64,000 bases of DNA, from contig BCKQ01000001.1 of assembly GCA_001600695.1 (NCBI GenBank), positions 1,640,722-1,704,721 on the forward strand, given 5' to 3'. Below, piece after piece: positions 10,073-20,158 of this stretch (within the stretch, counting starts at the first letter, position 1; each line of letters opens with the position of its first letter). Source of the DNA: Ascoidea asiatica (Eukaryota > Ascomycota > Saccharomycetes > Ascoideales > Ascoideaceae). The notes under the pieces are model-generated. The model had not been told where the DNA came from. It ran no database searches and was given only the letters and a program-made list of their open reading frames with translations. Both the position numbers and the translations under genes were made by a program.

Positions 10073-10852
10073 ATGTCAGAAAAAATTGATACGATTAAAT
10101 TAAATCCTTCAAAACTTGGTACAAAACAATATTGGGAAGATTTATATCAATTAGAAGAAAAAAATTTTATTGAAAATCAAAATGATATTGGTGAATGTTG
10201 GTTTAATGATTCAAATGCAGAATTTAAAATTATTGAATTTTTAAATAAAAATTTTAAAAATTTTTATAAATTTAATAATAATAATTCAATTTTAAAAATA
10301 CTTGATATTGGTACAGGTAATGGAAATTTATTATTTCAAATTAAATATAATAAAAATAATCTGGAAAATTTATTTAAATTTTCAAAATTTTTTGGGTTTG
10401 ATTATTCTTTAAAAAGTATAAATTTTGCAAATAAAATTAAGAAAATTAAATATAATAATGATAATTTAATAAATTTTATAAAAATTGATTTCTTAAATGA
10501 TTTTTTAAATAATGATTTAAATTTATATGATAAATATAATGATTTTAATATAATTTTAGATAAAGGTACTTTTGATGCAATTTCTTTAAATAATAATCAA
10601 TTTTATAATTATGATGAAAATAATAAAAAATTACTTGGAATTGAATTATATCCAAGAATTTTAGAAAAAATTATGAAAATTAATTCAATTTTTTTAATAA
10701 CTTCTTGTAATTATAATGAAAATGAATTAATTTCAATTTTTTTAAAAAATTCAAAAAAATTAAAAGTTTGGAAAAAAATTATTTATCAAAGTTTTCAATT
10801 TGGTGGAATTAAAGGTTCGACAATTTGTTCAATTGCATTTATTAAAGAATAA
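10073..10852 (+). CDS. EFM4: Efm4/See1, eEF1A lysine N-methyltransferase
   Basis: A 259-residue class I SAM-dependent methyltransferase closely resembling yeast Efm4 (257 aa). Efm4 methylates a lysine of translation elongation factor eEF1A in the cytosol. Visible: the family N-terminus SKLGTKQYWEDLYQLEEKNF, then GECWFNDSNAEFKI; SAM-binding motif I LDIGTGNGNLLFQI (about residues 82-95); the acidic loop after strand 2 (FGFDYS); the conserved LDKGTFDAISLN block (about 162-173); and the C-terminal ITSCNYNENEL and FQFGGIKGSTICSIAF signatures. Asn-rich insertions between strands explain the loose spacing. Single exon and complete. Convergent with VMA13, with 51 bases between the stops. Confidence 0.94.
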   Translation: MSEKIDTIKLNPSKLGTKQYWEDLYQLEEKNFIENQNDIGECWFNDSNAEFKIIEFLNKNFKNFYKFNNNNSILKILDIGTGNGNLLFQIKYNKNNLENLFKFSKFFGFDYSLKSINFANKIKKIKYNNDNLINFIKIDFLNDFLNNDLNLYDKYNDFNIILDKGTFDAISLNNNQFYNYDENNKKLLGIELYPRILEKIMKINSIFLITSCNYNENELISIFLKNSKKLKVWKKIIYQSFQFGGIKGSTICSIAFIKE

Positions 10853-10903
10853 TACCTATTATATAAACATATATATAAATATTATATATTGTGTAATTAT
10901 ATA

Positions 10904-12104
10904 TTAATAGACTGAATGTGCAACTAAAGTTTGAGTAGTTTTTAAAGCTTCATACCTTAAATTAATATCATTTGAATTCATTAAACTCATAATCTTAGAT
11001 TTTGAATTTAATTGATTTAAAATTATCATTGATTCTGGTAATAAATTAATAATATTTGTTAAATCATTACAAATTATAGCTAAATTTTTATTTAAATTTA
11101 ATAAAATTAAATTTTTTTCATTAATTAAAATATTTTTATTATTTTTAATTAATTCAATTTCATTAAAAGAATAATTAAATAAATTAATTAAAGTTTTAAA
11201 TAATTTCCAATTATTTAATTTAAAATTTTCAATATAATTTAACCAAAATTCTTTATTTTTATGAGTTGGAGACCAATTTAATTCTTTTGAATCTAATTCA
11301 ATTAAATATTCATCAAATGTTGTTAATTTATTATAATTTAAATTTAAAATTTCTTTTAAATTTAATAAATCTTCAATTAATTCATTATCTGACCATTTTC
11401 TTTCATTTAAATTATTAATAATTGATAAAGTATCATTTAATAATAAAATTTTTATTATACGATTTTGTTTTTTTAAAATAATTGAATTTTGATTATTTAA
11501 ATTTAAATTTGAATTTGTAATAAAATTTAATAAAATTGAAATTGATAATCTAACAATTTTTTCTTTAATTGAATCATTTGATATTGTAATTAATAATTTT
11601 AATAAATGTTTAAAATTTAAAGCTAAATCAATTGAATAAATTGGATTAAAACTTAATAACCATAAAGATAATAAAGTTTTATATTGAATTTGTAAATCAT
11701 TTGTAAAAGTGTTATTTGTATTAGTGGAAGTGGAAGTGGTGGTGGTTGTGGTGGTGGTGGTGACAATAGATGATGATTCAGTATTTTTTGAAGGATATAA
11801 TAAACTAATTAAAATTGGAATATAAGTTTTATTTTTAATCCAAAATATTGATCTAAATTTTTTAATTGATAATAATTCACTAATACATTGAATTGCAATA
11901 TTTTTTAAATTTGAATTTGAATTTGAATTATTTTTAAATTGAATTAAATCAAAAAGAGAATCAAATAATTTTAATAAATCTGAATTTGAGATATTATAAT
12001 TGATTGAATTTGAATTTAAGAATAAAGAAGTTAAATTTGCAATAACTAATAAATTAATTGAATCATCATTTAAGTTATTGTTGTTATTATTATTTGGTGA
12101 AGTG

Positions 12105-12136
<32 letters not shown>

Positions 12137-12777
12137 TGTGGTTGTAGATTTTGAAAGAGGAGATAAATGTTTTAAGAATGGTTCAAAAGGTAAATTAATA
12201 TCAATTTTATTTAAATTTAAAAGATTTAAGATATAATTTTTATTTAAATCATTTAAAGAATTTAAATCTTTTAAAGTATTATTTGATAAGGATATATTAC
12301 TTAAATTAATATTTGATTGAATATTTGATTCATTATTTTCATCAGAAGTTGAATGATCTAATTGATTAAAATGAATTAAATCTAAATTTAAAACTAATAA
12401 ATATTTAATAATATCATTTCTATCATTAATATTAGATAATAAATTTAAGATTGTTGTAGTATATAAATTTAATTTATTTAAAATTGTTTTAAATTTATTT
12501 TTTATTGATTGTTTTTCTAAATTTTTTAATGAAGTTGCTTCTTCATCATTAATTATTGAAGAACGAATTAAATTAACCCATGGAATTGGTCTTTGTCTTG
12601 TACTTTCACAAATATCATCAAGATATTTACTTTCAATTTTAAAATTATTAATCTAAATGAAATGAAATGAAATGAAATGAAAAGAAATTTTATAAATTGT
12701 TGTTATTGTTGTTGTTAGTAAAAATGTGATTATTATTTATTATAATGAGATTGGATTAATATACATACCTCAACCAT
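10904..12777 (-). CDS. VMA13: Vma13, V-ATPase subunit H (two exons)
   Basis: Exon 1 is nine bases (12777-12769, ATGGTTGAG); exon 2 runs 12652-10904 in the same phase and ends TAA, giving 585 residues (yeast 478). Vma13 is the regulatory H subunit of the V1 sector. It activates ATP hydrolysis in assembled V-ATPase and silences free V1. Recognisable blocks are RQRPIPWVNLIRSS near the start, LLSLWLLSFNPIYS then KEKIVRLSISILLNF in the armadillo-like core, FDEYLIELDSKELNWSPTHK then EFWLNYIENF at the start of the C-terminal domain, and LLPESMIILNQLNSKSKIM with YEALKTTQTLVAHSVY at the end. Poly-Thr and Asn insertions (about 11735-11765 and 12095-12140) account for the extra length. In-frame Met codons are scarce, so simple ATG-based ORF calling misses this gene. 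Confidence 0.93.
12653..12768 (-). other. VMA13 intron (116 nt, spliceosomal)
   Basis: Read on the minus strand: donor GTATGT at 12768-12763, branch point TACTAAC at 12720-12714, acceptor TTTAG ending at 12653. Splicing joins ATGGTTGAG to an exon that encodes Vma13 without a phase change. The branch-to-acceptor distance is about 60 nt and includes an AATGA repeat. Confidence 0.9.
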
Positions 12778-13289
12778 TTGAAAAAGTAGAATTAAAGGGA
12801 ATTGAATGAAAATGAAGAAGAGAATGAATAGAAGAATGAGAAGAAGAAAGAATTAAGTATATTTCTTTATCTTTTATCTAATGATTATATCAACTCTTGA
12901 ATATATCTCTTGATGATAATATTTATTTATTTATTTATTTATTTATTTATTCAATTCATATACAATATTAAATATAAATGAAATAAGTTAATGAAATTGA
13001 AAGTGTTGTTATAAAAAGAAGCAGCAGCCAATAGTAGGTCATGTGATAAAGGTAGTTTATTAGTCGAAAGTCGAGTCATGTGATATTGTGATTACGTAAT
13101 AATAATAATAATAATAATTGTTAAATCTTGAAATGAAACTGAAATTTGAAGAAGCAGCGATAAAAATAGCAATAACAAGAAGAAGAACAAGAACAAGAAG
13201 AAGAACAAGGAGAGTATAAGAGCATTAGAAGATAAGAAGATAAGAAGATAACTAGGTATAATATAATACAATTCAATTCAAAATACAAA
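12778..13289. promoter_or_regulatory. Divergent VMA13/YRB2 promoter region
   Basis: This 512-base spacer contains a TTTA tetranucleotide repeat (about 12922-12951), two GTCATGTGAT elements (about 13036-13045 and 13075-13084) that are one base off the Cbf1-type GTCACGTGAT, an ATTACGTAAT palindrome (about 13091-13100, bZIP-type) and purine-rich GAAGAA sequence before the YRB2 start. Sites are assigned by motif only. Confidence 0.45.
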
Positions 13290-14729
13290 ATGGGAAAAGA
13301 AAAAAGTGATACTTTGGTATGTGAAGATATCAAGGGTGTCAAAGATAAAGAAGAGAGTTTAAGTAGAAAAAGAACAAGAGAAGAATTTGAGATTGAAGAT
13401 AAAAATAAAGATAAAGATAAAGATAAAGATAAAGATGTAGAAATTGAAATTGAAATTGAAGAAGATAATAAAGAAAATAAAATAAGTAAAGAGGAAGATA
13501 AAGATAAAGAAGTCAGTGCAAAGAAAAGAAAAGTAGAAAATGAAGAAGATAATGAGAATAAAGAATTGAATAAAAGTACTGAAGATTTAAAAATAAATGA
13601 TAAAAAAGAAGATAAAAAAGAAGATAAAAAGGAAGAAAAGAAGGAAAAAGAAGAGAAAGTGAAAAAAACAAAATTTGTATTTGGATCTAAATCTAAATTT
13701 GGAAGTCCAGCATTTTCAATATTAAAGAATAAAAGAAATGTATTTGATAAAGATAATAAAGAAAATGATAGTACGAAAGATGATAATAATAATAATAATA
13801 GTAAGAGTAGTAGTAGTATAAGTATAGACAATAATAATAATATTAAAAGTAATGTTAGTAATAGGAATAGTATATTTGGTAGTGGTAAATTTTCAAATAT
13901 TAATAATAGTGGAAAATCATTTTTAAGTGGAGGTAATAAGAAATCTATATTTGATTCATTAAAGTCAAATAGTAATCCATTTGAAGATAAGAAAGAGAAT
14001 GAGAATGAGAATGAGAATGAGAAAGAAAAGGTGGATAATAATAAAGAAGAAAAGATTGAAGATAAAGAAGATAAGAATAAGAATAATAATAATAATAAAT
14101 TATTTTCAAATAAGATTATTATATCTGGAGAAGAAAATGAAAGAGTAATATTTGAAAGTAAAGCAAGATTATATAAATTTATTAAAAATAATGGATGGAA
14201 AGAAAGAGGAATTGGAAATTTACATGTTAATGAAAATAAATTTAATTTTAAACAACATCGAATTTTAATGAGAACAATTAGTATATTTAAATTAATTTTA
14301 AATATTAGAATTGATAAAAATTTTCAAATATTTCATGGTATGGAAAATTCATTATATGGAGAAAAATTTATTAAAATTAATTCAATTGATGAAGATTCAA
14401 AAATTATTCAACATGCATTAAAATTTTCAGATGTTTCTAAAGCTGAGAAATTATTTAAAATTATTAAAAATTTTCAAAAAATTTTAGAAATTGAAGAAAA
14501 TAAAGAAAATAAAGAAAATAAAGAAAATAAAGAAAATGAAATGGTAAAAGAAAATGAAAAGGAAAATAATAATATTACAAATGATGCAAATGATGCAAAT
14601 GATGCAAATGATGCAAATGATGCAAATGATGCAAATGATGCAAATGATGCAAGTGATACAAAAGATGTAAAAGATACAAAAGATACAAAAGTAGAGATGA
14701 ATAGCAAAGAAGAAAAGGAAACTGTCTAA
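13290..14729 (+). CDS. YRB2: Yrb2-like nuclear Ran-binding protein
   Basis: A 479-residue protein with a C-terminal Ran-binding domain and a charged N-terminal half. Yrb2 (RanBP3 relative) is a nuclear cofactor that promotes Crm1-dependent nuclear export by loading Ran-GTP. The N-terminus is Lys/Glu/Asp low complexity with KD, KEDK and EN repeats and a likely nuclear localisation sequence (SRKRTREEFE; KKRKVENEED). Phe-containing motifs FVFGSKSKFG, IFGSGKF and IFDSLKSN resemble FG-type motifs. The Ran-binding domain spans about residues 275-400: ISGEENERVIFESKARLY, then GWKERGIGNLHV, the basic RILMRTISIFKLILN and the end KAEKLFKIIKNFQ. The C-terminal tail ends in DAN repeats. The order FG-like motif, RanBD with GWKERG matches Yrb2 rather than cytosolic Yrb1. 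Confidence 0.86.
   Translation: MGKEKSDTLVCEDIKGVKDKEESLSRKRTREEFEIEDKNKDKDKDKDKDVEIEIEIEEDNKENKISKEEDKDKEVSAKKRKVENEEDNENKELNKSTEDLKINDKKEDKKEDKKEEKKEKEEKVKKTKFVFGSKSKFGSPAFSILKNKRNVFDKDNKENDSTKDDNNNNNSKSSSSISIDNNNNIKSNVSNRNSIFGSGKFSNINNSGKSFLSGGNKKSIFDSLKSNSNPFEDKKENENENENEKEKVDNNKEEKIEDKEDKNKNNNNNKLFSNKIIISGEENERVIFESKARLYKFIKNNGWKERGIGNLHVNENKFNFKQHRILMRTISIFKLILNIRIDKNFQIFHGMENSLYGEKFIKINSIDEDSKIIQHALKFSDVSKAEKLFKIIKNFQKILEIEENKENKENKENKENEMVKENEKENNNITNDANDANDANDANDANDANDANDASDTKDVKDTKDTKVEMNSKEEKETV
14583..14655 (+). repeat. GATGCAAAT 9-mer tandem repeat in YRB2
   Basis: Seven perfect units of GATGCAAAT followed by a variant unit, coding Asp-Ala-Asn repeats in the C-terminal tail of the Ran-binding protein. 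Perfect nucleotide identity between units implies recent slippage or recombination and likely length variation between strains. Confidence 0.9.
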
Positions 14730-15050
14730 AGTGATATAGCCTATTGTTAAAGACTATTATTATTATTATTATTATTATTATAGTCTCCTATCTTACATAA
14801 TATTTTACTCATTGACGTATTAAATAAACTAGAAATAAACTAGAAATAATAGAGCTAAATCAACAACAAGCAGGCCTCTTCGTATTCGTATCTAAAGTTT
14901 AGCAGGAATAAGACAGTTCTGTCATATGACAAATTAAGTAAAGAAGTTCCTGTTTTGTTGAGCAGAGGCAAAGAGAACGAGCACACCCGGAAAAGTGGTT
15001 TCACCTGAGATAGAAGCCATTCTGTCATTGCCCGTGATCCAAGAGGAAAG

Positions 15051-15080
15051 CTGTGATTGGCTGTGATTGGCTCTGATTGG
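15051..15080 (-). promoter_or_regulatory. Three CCAAT boxes in exact 10-bp register
   Basis: Three consecutive 10-mers (CTGTGATTGG, CTGTGATTGG, CTCTGATTGG) place ATTGG (CCAAT on the opposite strand) at 15056, 15066 and 15076, one helical turn apart. CCAAT is the core bound by the Hap2/3/4/5 (NF-Y) complex in yeasts. A function here is inferred. Confidence 0.55.
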
Positions 15081-15129
15081 CTGGGGATGGGCTGGAAGTG
15101 CGTGCTTCGCGTCGTGGGTGAGACAAGCG

Positions 15130-15307
15130 CACGTGCCCGTCTGGAGGCAGGCACATGAAAATTGAAGCTGTTCTCGAGTTGCTTCTTCAGTTCTTTCTCG
15201 TATCGCCGGCGCAGAACTGCCTTTGGTTTCTTCTCTCTTCTCTCTTCTCTCTGTCTTGGTAAGCCCAGGTTCACTGAGTGATCTCTCCGGTACGAGTGCG
15301 GCACGTG
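15130..15307. promoter_or_regulatory. Two CACGTG E-boxes upstream of SAM2
   Basis: CACGTG occurs at 15130-15135 (context GCGCACGTGCCC) and 15302-15307 (context CGGCACGTGCCC). In yeast, CACGTG is bound by Cbf1, which recruits Met4/Met28 to sulfur-amino-acid genes including SAM1/SAM2. Two near-identical copies ahead of a SAM synthetase gene fit that circuit. The regulator itself is inferred. Confidence 0.6.
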
Positions 15308-15752
15308 CCCTCCCACGCTGCTCTGCTATCACTCCTCGTTCTCGTTCCTGTCTCTTTTCTCTTCTCTTCTCTTCTTTCTTTCTTTCCGTGTTTTTCTGTT
15401 TACGTCTTTTTTTCTGTTTTCCAATAAATCTGAAATCTTTTTTAAAATCTTTTTTATCTTTTGAATTTCTTTTCTGTTGAAATTTTAAAAAATTCTCATC
15501 ACTCACCCATCTGAATTTATCTTATTTCTCTTTCCTACTCTCTTTCTTATTCTCTTTGTTTTAATTTATAATCATCCTAATTTTCCTTATTTATATCTTC
15601 AATTCATTTACAATCTTTTATTCTCTTCTATTCTCTTATTCAATTTATTATTCATTTTCCAATTAACCAATTTGTTTAATATTTAATCACATACATATAT
15701 ATATATATTACTATATATATATTACTATATATATATATTCAATCAATTATAA

Positions 15753-16931
15753 ATGACAAATATGACTCATCCAGAATATCAAGATAATGAAACTTTTTTT
15801 TTCACCTCAGAATCTGTTGGTGAAGGTCATCCAGATAAAATTTGTGATCAAGTATCTGATGCAATTTTAGATGCATGTTTAAAAGAAGATCCATTTTCAA
15901 AAGTTGCTTGTGAAACTGCTGCAAAAACTGGAATGATAATGATCTTTGGTGAAATTACAACTAATGCAAATTTAGATTATCAAAAAATTGTAAGAGATAC
16001 AATTAAACATATTGGTTATGATTCAAGTGAAAAAGGTTTTGATTATAAAACTTGTAATGTATTAGTTGCAATTGAAAAACAATCTCCTGATATTTCTCAA
16101 GGTTTAAATTTACAATCAAATTTAGAAAATTTAGGTGCTGGTGATCAAGGTATAATGTTTGGTTATGCAACTAATGAAACTCCAGAATTATTACCTTTAA
16201 CAATTCTTTTAGCTCATAAATTAAATTCTGCTTTAGCAAATGCAAGAAGATCAAATATTTTACCATGGTTAAGACCTGATACAAAAACTCAAGTAACTGT
16301 TGAATATAAAAATTTAAATGGTGCTGTTATACCTTTAAGAGTTGATACTGTTGTAATTTCTACACAACATGCTGATTATATTTCAACAAATGATTTAAGA
16401 TCTGAAATTTTAAATAAAATTATAAAATTAGTTATTCCAAAAAATCTTTTAGATTTAAATACAAAATATTTTATTCAACCTTCTGGAAGATTTGTAATTG
16501 GTGGTCCACAAGGTGATGCAGGTTTAACTGGTAGAAAAATTATTGTTGATACTTATGGTGGTTGGGGTGCTCATGGTGGTGGTGCATTCTCTGGTAAAGA
16601 TTTTTCAAAAGTTGATAGAAGTGCTGCATATGCTGCAAGATGGGTTGCAAAATCTTTGGTTCATTCAAATTTAGCAAAAAGATGTTTAGTTCAATTTTCT
16701 TATGCAATTGGTGTTGCTGAACCTTTATCAATTCATGTTGATACTTATGGTACTTCAAAATTATCTTCTACAGAATTAGTTAAAATTATTAGAAATAATT
16801 TTGATTTAAGACCTGGTGTAATTGTAAAAGATTTAAATTTAGCAAAACCAATATATTTTAAAACTGCTTCTTATGGTCATTTTACAAATCAAGAAAATTC
16901 TTGGGAAAAACCAAGAGATTTAAAATTTTAA
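15753..16931 (+). CDS. SAM2: S-adenosylmethionine synthetase
   Basis: A 392-residue protein, the usual eukaryotic length, making S-adenosylmethionine from methionine and ATP in the cytosol. Diagnostic blocks are [17 protein letters not shown] (about residues 18-34, ATP/Mg site), [15 protein letters not shown] (about 129-143, MAT signature 1), the substrate-loop region with [20 protein letters not shown] (about 246-265), [16 protein letters not shown] (about 274-289, P-loop-like signature 2) and a [15 protein letters not shown] block. The symbol is by family: S. cerevisiae has two near-identical paralogues (SAM1, SAM2), and I cannot tell whether this yeast has one or two. Intronless. The first ATG is 3 codons before a second Met; either could start without affecting the domain. 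Confidence 0.97.
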   Translation: MTNMTHPEYQDNETFFFTSESVGEGHPDKICDQVSDAILDACLKEDPFSKVACETAAKTGMIMIFGEITTNANLDYQKIVRDTIKHIGYDSSEKGFDYKTCNVLVAIEKQSPDISQGLNLQSNLENLGAGDQGIMFGYATNETPELLPLTILLAHKLNSALANARRSNILPWLRPDTKTQVTVEYKNLNGAVIPLRVDTVVISTQHADYISTNDLRSEILNKIIKLVIPKNLLDLNTKYFIQPSGRFVIGGPQGDAGLTGRKIIVDTYGGWGAHGGGAFSGKDFSKVDRSAAYAARWVAKSLVHSNLAKRCLVQFSYAIGVAEPLSIHVDTYGTSKLSSTELVKIIRNNFDLRPGVIVKDLNLAKPIYFKTASYGHFTNQENSWEKPRDLKF

Positions 16932-17482
16932 TTAATTTAATTAAATCCTACTTTATTATTATTATTATTATTAAAAGAGTCAATTAATTTTCTTAATTCT
17001 CTTCATGCATGTTTCAACCCTGTCATTTTTTAATCTATTTACAATCCAATCTTATACATTTCTTATATAATTTATTTTCTTTTTTTTTATCATCCCCTTT
17101 TTATCATCCCCTTTTTATCAAACTTTTTTTATTTCAAATCCTTTTTTTTAAATCTTTTTCTTTTAGCTAATGATTTAATTCTGGTATACAATGTATTATC
17201 TTCTACATTTGGTTTAATTAATATTCAACATATTTAATTATTTCCATTTAATAAATATTTACAATTCAATTTAAAAAAAAAGCTTTCTTATTTTATTATT
17301 TTATTATTTTATTAATAGTATTTTATTGATAGAATTTTTTATATAAAGAAAAGACAAAAATCAAAAACAAAGACAAAAAAACAAGACTCAAAACACAAAT
17401 CACAAATCTTCACAAAAATCAATTTTTATTATAACTAACTTATTTACTTATTTAATTACTTACTTAATTACTTACGCAACTT
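16932..17482. other. Convergent 3' spacer between SAM2 and MOT2
   Basis: A 551-base AT-rich spacer with an ATT microsatellite, a short CCCCTTTTTATCAT duplication (about 17091-17120) and T- or A-rich runs typical of yeast polyadenylation regions on both strands. No gene seen. Confidence 0.5.
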
Positions 17483-19581
17483 TTATTTTTTACCTTGAAA
17501 TAAATGACTTAAAATTTCACTTGAATGATTTTGTTGATTAATTGGAATTTGATTAGAAATTGTTTCCTCAAATGAATTGATATTACCATTAATACCATTA
17601 ATACCATTGACGTTACCATTACCTGGAAATAATCCTGGTGGTGGTTGAGTTTTATTATTATTATTACCATTATTATTAATATTAATATTTGTAAAATTTG
17701 TTGTTGGAGTACCCATAATTGGTTGAATTATTGGAACTTGACCTTGTTGCATCATTTTTTGTTGTAATAAAATTGGTGTTGGTAATTGACCTTGTTGCAT
17801 TTGTTGTTGTAATTGAATTTGAGCTTGTGCCTGAGCTTGTGCTTGTGCTTGAGCTTGAGCTTGAGCCTGTGCTTGTGCTTGTGCTTGTGCTTGTGCTTGA
17901 ACTTGTGCTTGAACCTGAGCTTGAACTTGAGCTTGAGCTTGTAATTCTTGTTGTTGTAAATATAATAAACTATTTGAAAAACTATAATTTTTAATTAATG
18001 GTCTTGATAATAATAAATCAACTTTTGATAATGGTGATCCTTCATAATTATTACCATTTGGTGTACTTGGTCCTGATGATGTTGAATTTGATGATGTAAT
18101 ATCACTTGAATCATCAATTATAATTTGATTATCATCTGGAAATGCAAATAATGGTGGTGTATCAATAATGGATTGATTTTTTAAAATATAATCATTAATT
18201 TTATAATCAATTGTTGAAAAATCTGTTTTTAAATAATTTATTGTTTCTTCAATAAATTTATTTGCACAATTTTCATTTAAAATTAATTCATCAATATTAT
18301 TTAAAAATTCTTTATCTTTATCTTTTAAATTTATTGAAGAATTATTATTATCTTTATCTTTATTTTTATCTTTTCTTTTTTCTTTTGAAGAATGATGATT
18401 ATTATGATTATTATTTTGTTTTAATGATGCAACTGTTTCTGCTAATGAAGGAAATGCTGCTGAATTTGAAATATTTACTGCAGGTGATGGAGAAATATGA
18501 CTATTATTATAACCTGTTAATGTATTATTATTAATTCCAATTAAATTAGTCATTGAATTATTATGAATTGAATTTGATAAAATACCATTTGAAATATTAT
18601 TATTACTATTATTATTAGTAATATTACTACTATTAGTACTTATATTGATATTATTATTTAAATCATTATGACTTGAAATTGGAGTAATATTATAATTATT
18701 ACCATTACTATTACTATTTCCACTATTATTACTATTACTATTACTGTTACTATTACTATTACTATTACTATTACTATTAATTTTACTACCCCAAGCAGCA
18801 GTTGCAGGTAATAAAGCAGTATCTAAATGAGGTGAATGAGATTCTTCACGATGAGAATGAAAATTACTATTATTATTATTACTATTATTATTATTATTAT
18901 TATTTGTATGATCATTTTGAATACTACTATTACTGTTATTATTATTGTTATTAATGATAGAATTTAAATTTGAACTTGAATTAATATTATTTTCATTTGA
19001 ATTTGAATTAATTGAATCAAAATTTTGAGTTGGAGTATGATAAATATTAATATTATGAGTAGAAGTATCACTATTACGTCTTGTTGAATAACGATTATTA
19101 ATTAAATTATTTGAAATTGTACTTAAATTTGAATTTGAATTTATATTATTATTATTATTGTTATTATTATTATTAATTGATAAATTACTTGAACTTTGAT
19201 TATTATTTATATAATGATGTTGATCCATTCTTTTAATTTGTCTTGTTGATAATTGAGATCTTGAAAAAGATTCAGCTTCTTCACCAGGTTCATGTAAAAA
19301 CATACAACTTGGATTTGGACATGGTACACCTCTAAGATATGAAGAACAATATTTTGTTGTACCATATGAAGCTCTTAATTGTCTACCATTATCTATTGAA
19401 CCATCTATAGCATTTATACAACGAGTTGCATCTTCTTTTCTTACAAAAGTTACATAAACTCCAAACCCACAATTATTGTTATTATTATTTGGATTCACAT
19501 TACTATTACTATTACTATTACTATTATTATTATTATTACTATTATTATTACTATTATTATTATTTGAATTACCTCCATTGC

Positions 19582-19614
<33 letters not shown>

Positions 19615-20158
19615 TGTTATTGTTATTGTTATTGTTATTGTTATTGTTTGTATTATTAGTATTCCTTTTATTTATAACAATTTTAAGAATTTTACCATAT
19701 TTACCGAAATATCTATCAGATCTTAAAATTGGAGGTAATTCATCAGGTGGTACATCAGGATTTAAACCTACAACATAAACTAAATTTTTTTGAATAACTC
19801 TCATTCCAGCTAAATGTTTTCTTGAAGCTTGTTCTAATTCTCTTCTTTCTTTTTCTCTTTGTTTTTTTTCTTGATCTCTTTTTGCTTGTCTTAATCTTTC
19901 AGCTTTCATTTCTTCTGGAGATAAAGATAATTGTTCAACATTTTCATCAGTATATGGTCTTCTACAAGCAGGACATCTACCTAATAAATCTGGATCATTT
20001 CTTATATTATTATAACAAAATCTACAAATTTGATAACCACATGGACATGGTTTAAATTTTTTATCAGATAAATCCATTTCTTCAACACAAATTGGACAAA
20101 GATCATCTTCTTCTTCATCCACGAAGAAATCATTATCTATATTATTATTACTTAACAT
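17483..20158 (-). CDS. MOT2: Mot2/Not4, RING E3 ligase of the CCR4-NOT complex
   Basis: An 891-residue protein (yeast Not4 is 587). Not4 is the E3 ubiquitin ligase subunit of CCR4-NOT, acting in translation quality control and transcription. Domains in order: a C4C4 RING at about residues 21-65 (CPICVEEMDLSDKKFKPCPC, then CRFCYNNI and CPACRRPY); a basic linker helix; an RRM (about 125-270) split by a long Asn/Ser insertion between its RNP halves (KNLVYVVGLNP and GFGVYVTFVRKEDATRCINA); and a CCCH zinc finger (CSSYLRGVPCPNPSCMFLHE). The rest is low complexity: Asn and Ser-Asn runs and a Gln-Ala repeat near the C-terminus, ending in hydrophobic patches. The extra length is almost all microsatellite-coded. 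The RING/RRM/CCCH order is specific to Not4. Confidence 0.96.
17815..17945 (-). repeat. Gln-Ala coding repeat in MOT2
   Basis: A run of TTGAGC/TTGTGC hexamers (plus strand) encodes about 20 alternating Gln-Ala dipeptides with occasional Val. Synonymous and near-synonymous variation between units shows the repeat is older than the perfect microsatellites nearby. Confidence 0.8.

Larger units (their letters stand above)
14730..15752 (+). promoter_or_regulatory. SAM2 upstream region with GC-rich island
   Basis: About 1 kb between YRB2 and SAM2. A TTA microsatellite follows YRB2. The block at about 14935-15345 is GC-rich in an AT-rich genome and carries a cluster of sites (listed separately). 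A pyrimidine-rich stretch (about 15340-15660) and alternating TA (about 15695-15740) lead to the start codon. ORFs on both strands in the GC block (for example 14855-15316, 14934-15506 and 15223-15480) overlap one another, have Arg/Ser-biased composition and match no family, so I treat them as by-products of composition. Confidence 0.6.

Noticed and set aside
14583-14655. Octamer-like ATGCAAAT repeats as possible transcription-factor sites
   Set aside because: They are inside the YRB2 coding frame and simply encode Asp-Ala-Asn; the octamer match is a coincidence of codon choice.
14855-15506. Overlapping ORFs of up to 190 codons on the minus strand and 85 codons on the plus strand
   Set aside because: They lie in the GC-rich SAM2 promoter island, overlap one another in different frames, are Arg/Ser-biased and resemble no protein family. 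High GC lowers stop frequency.
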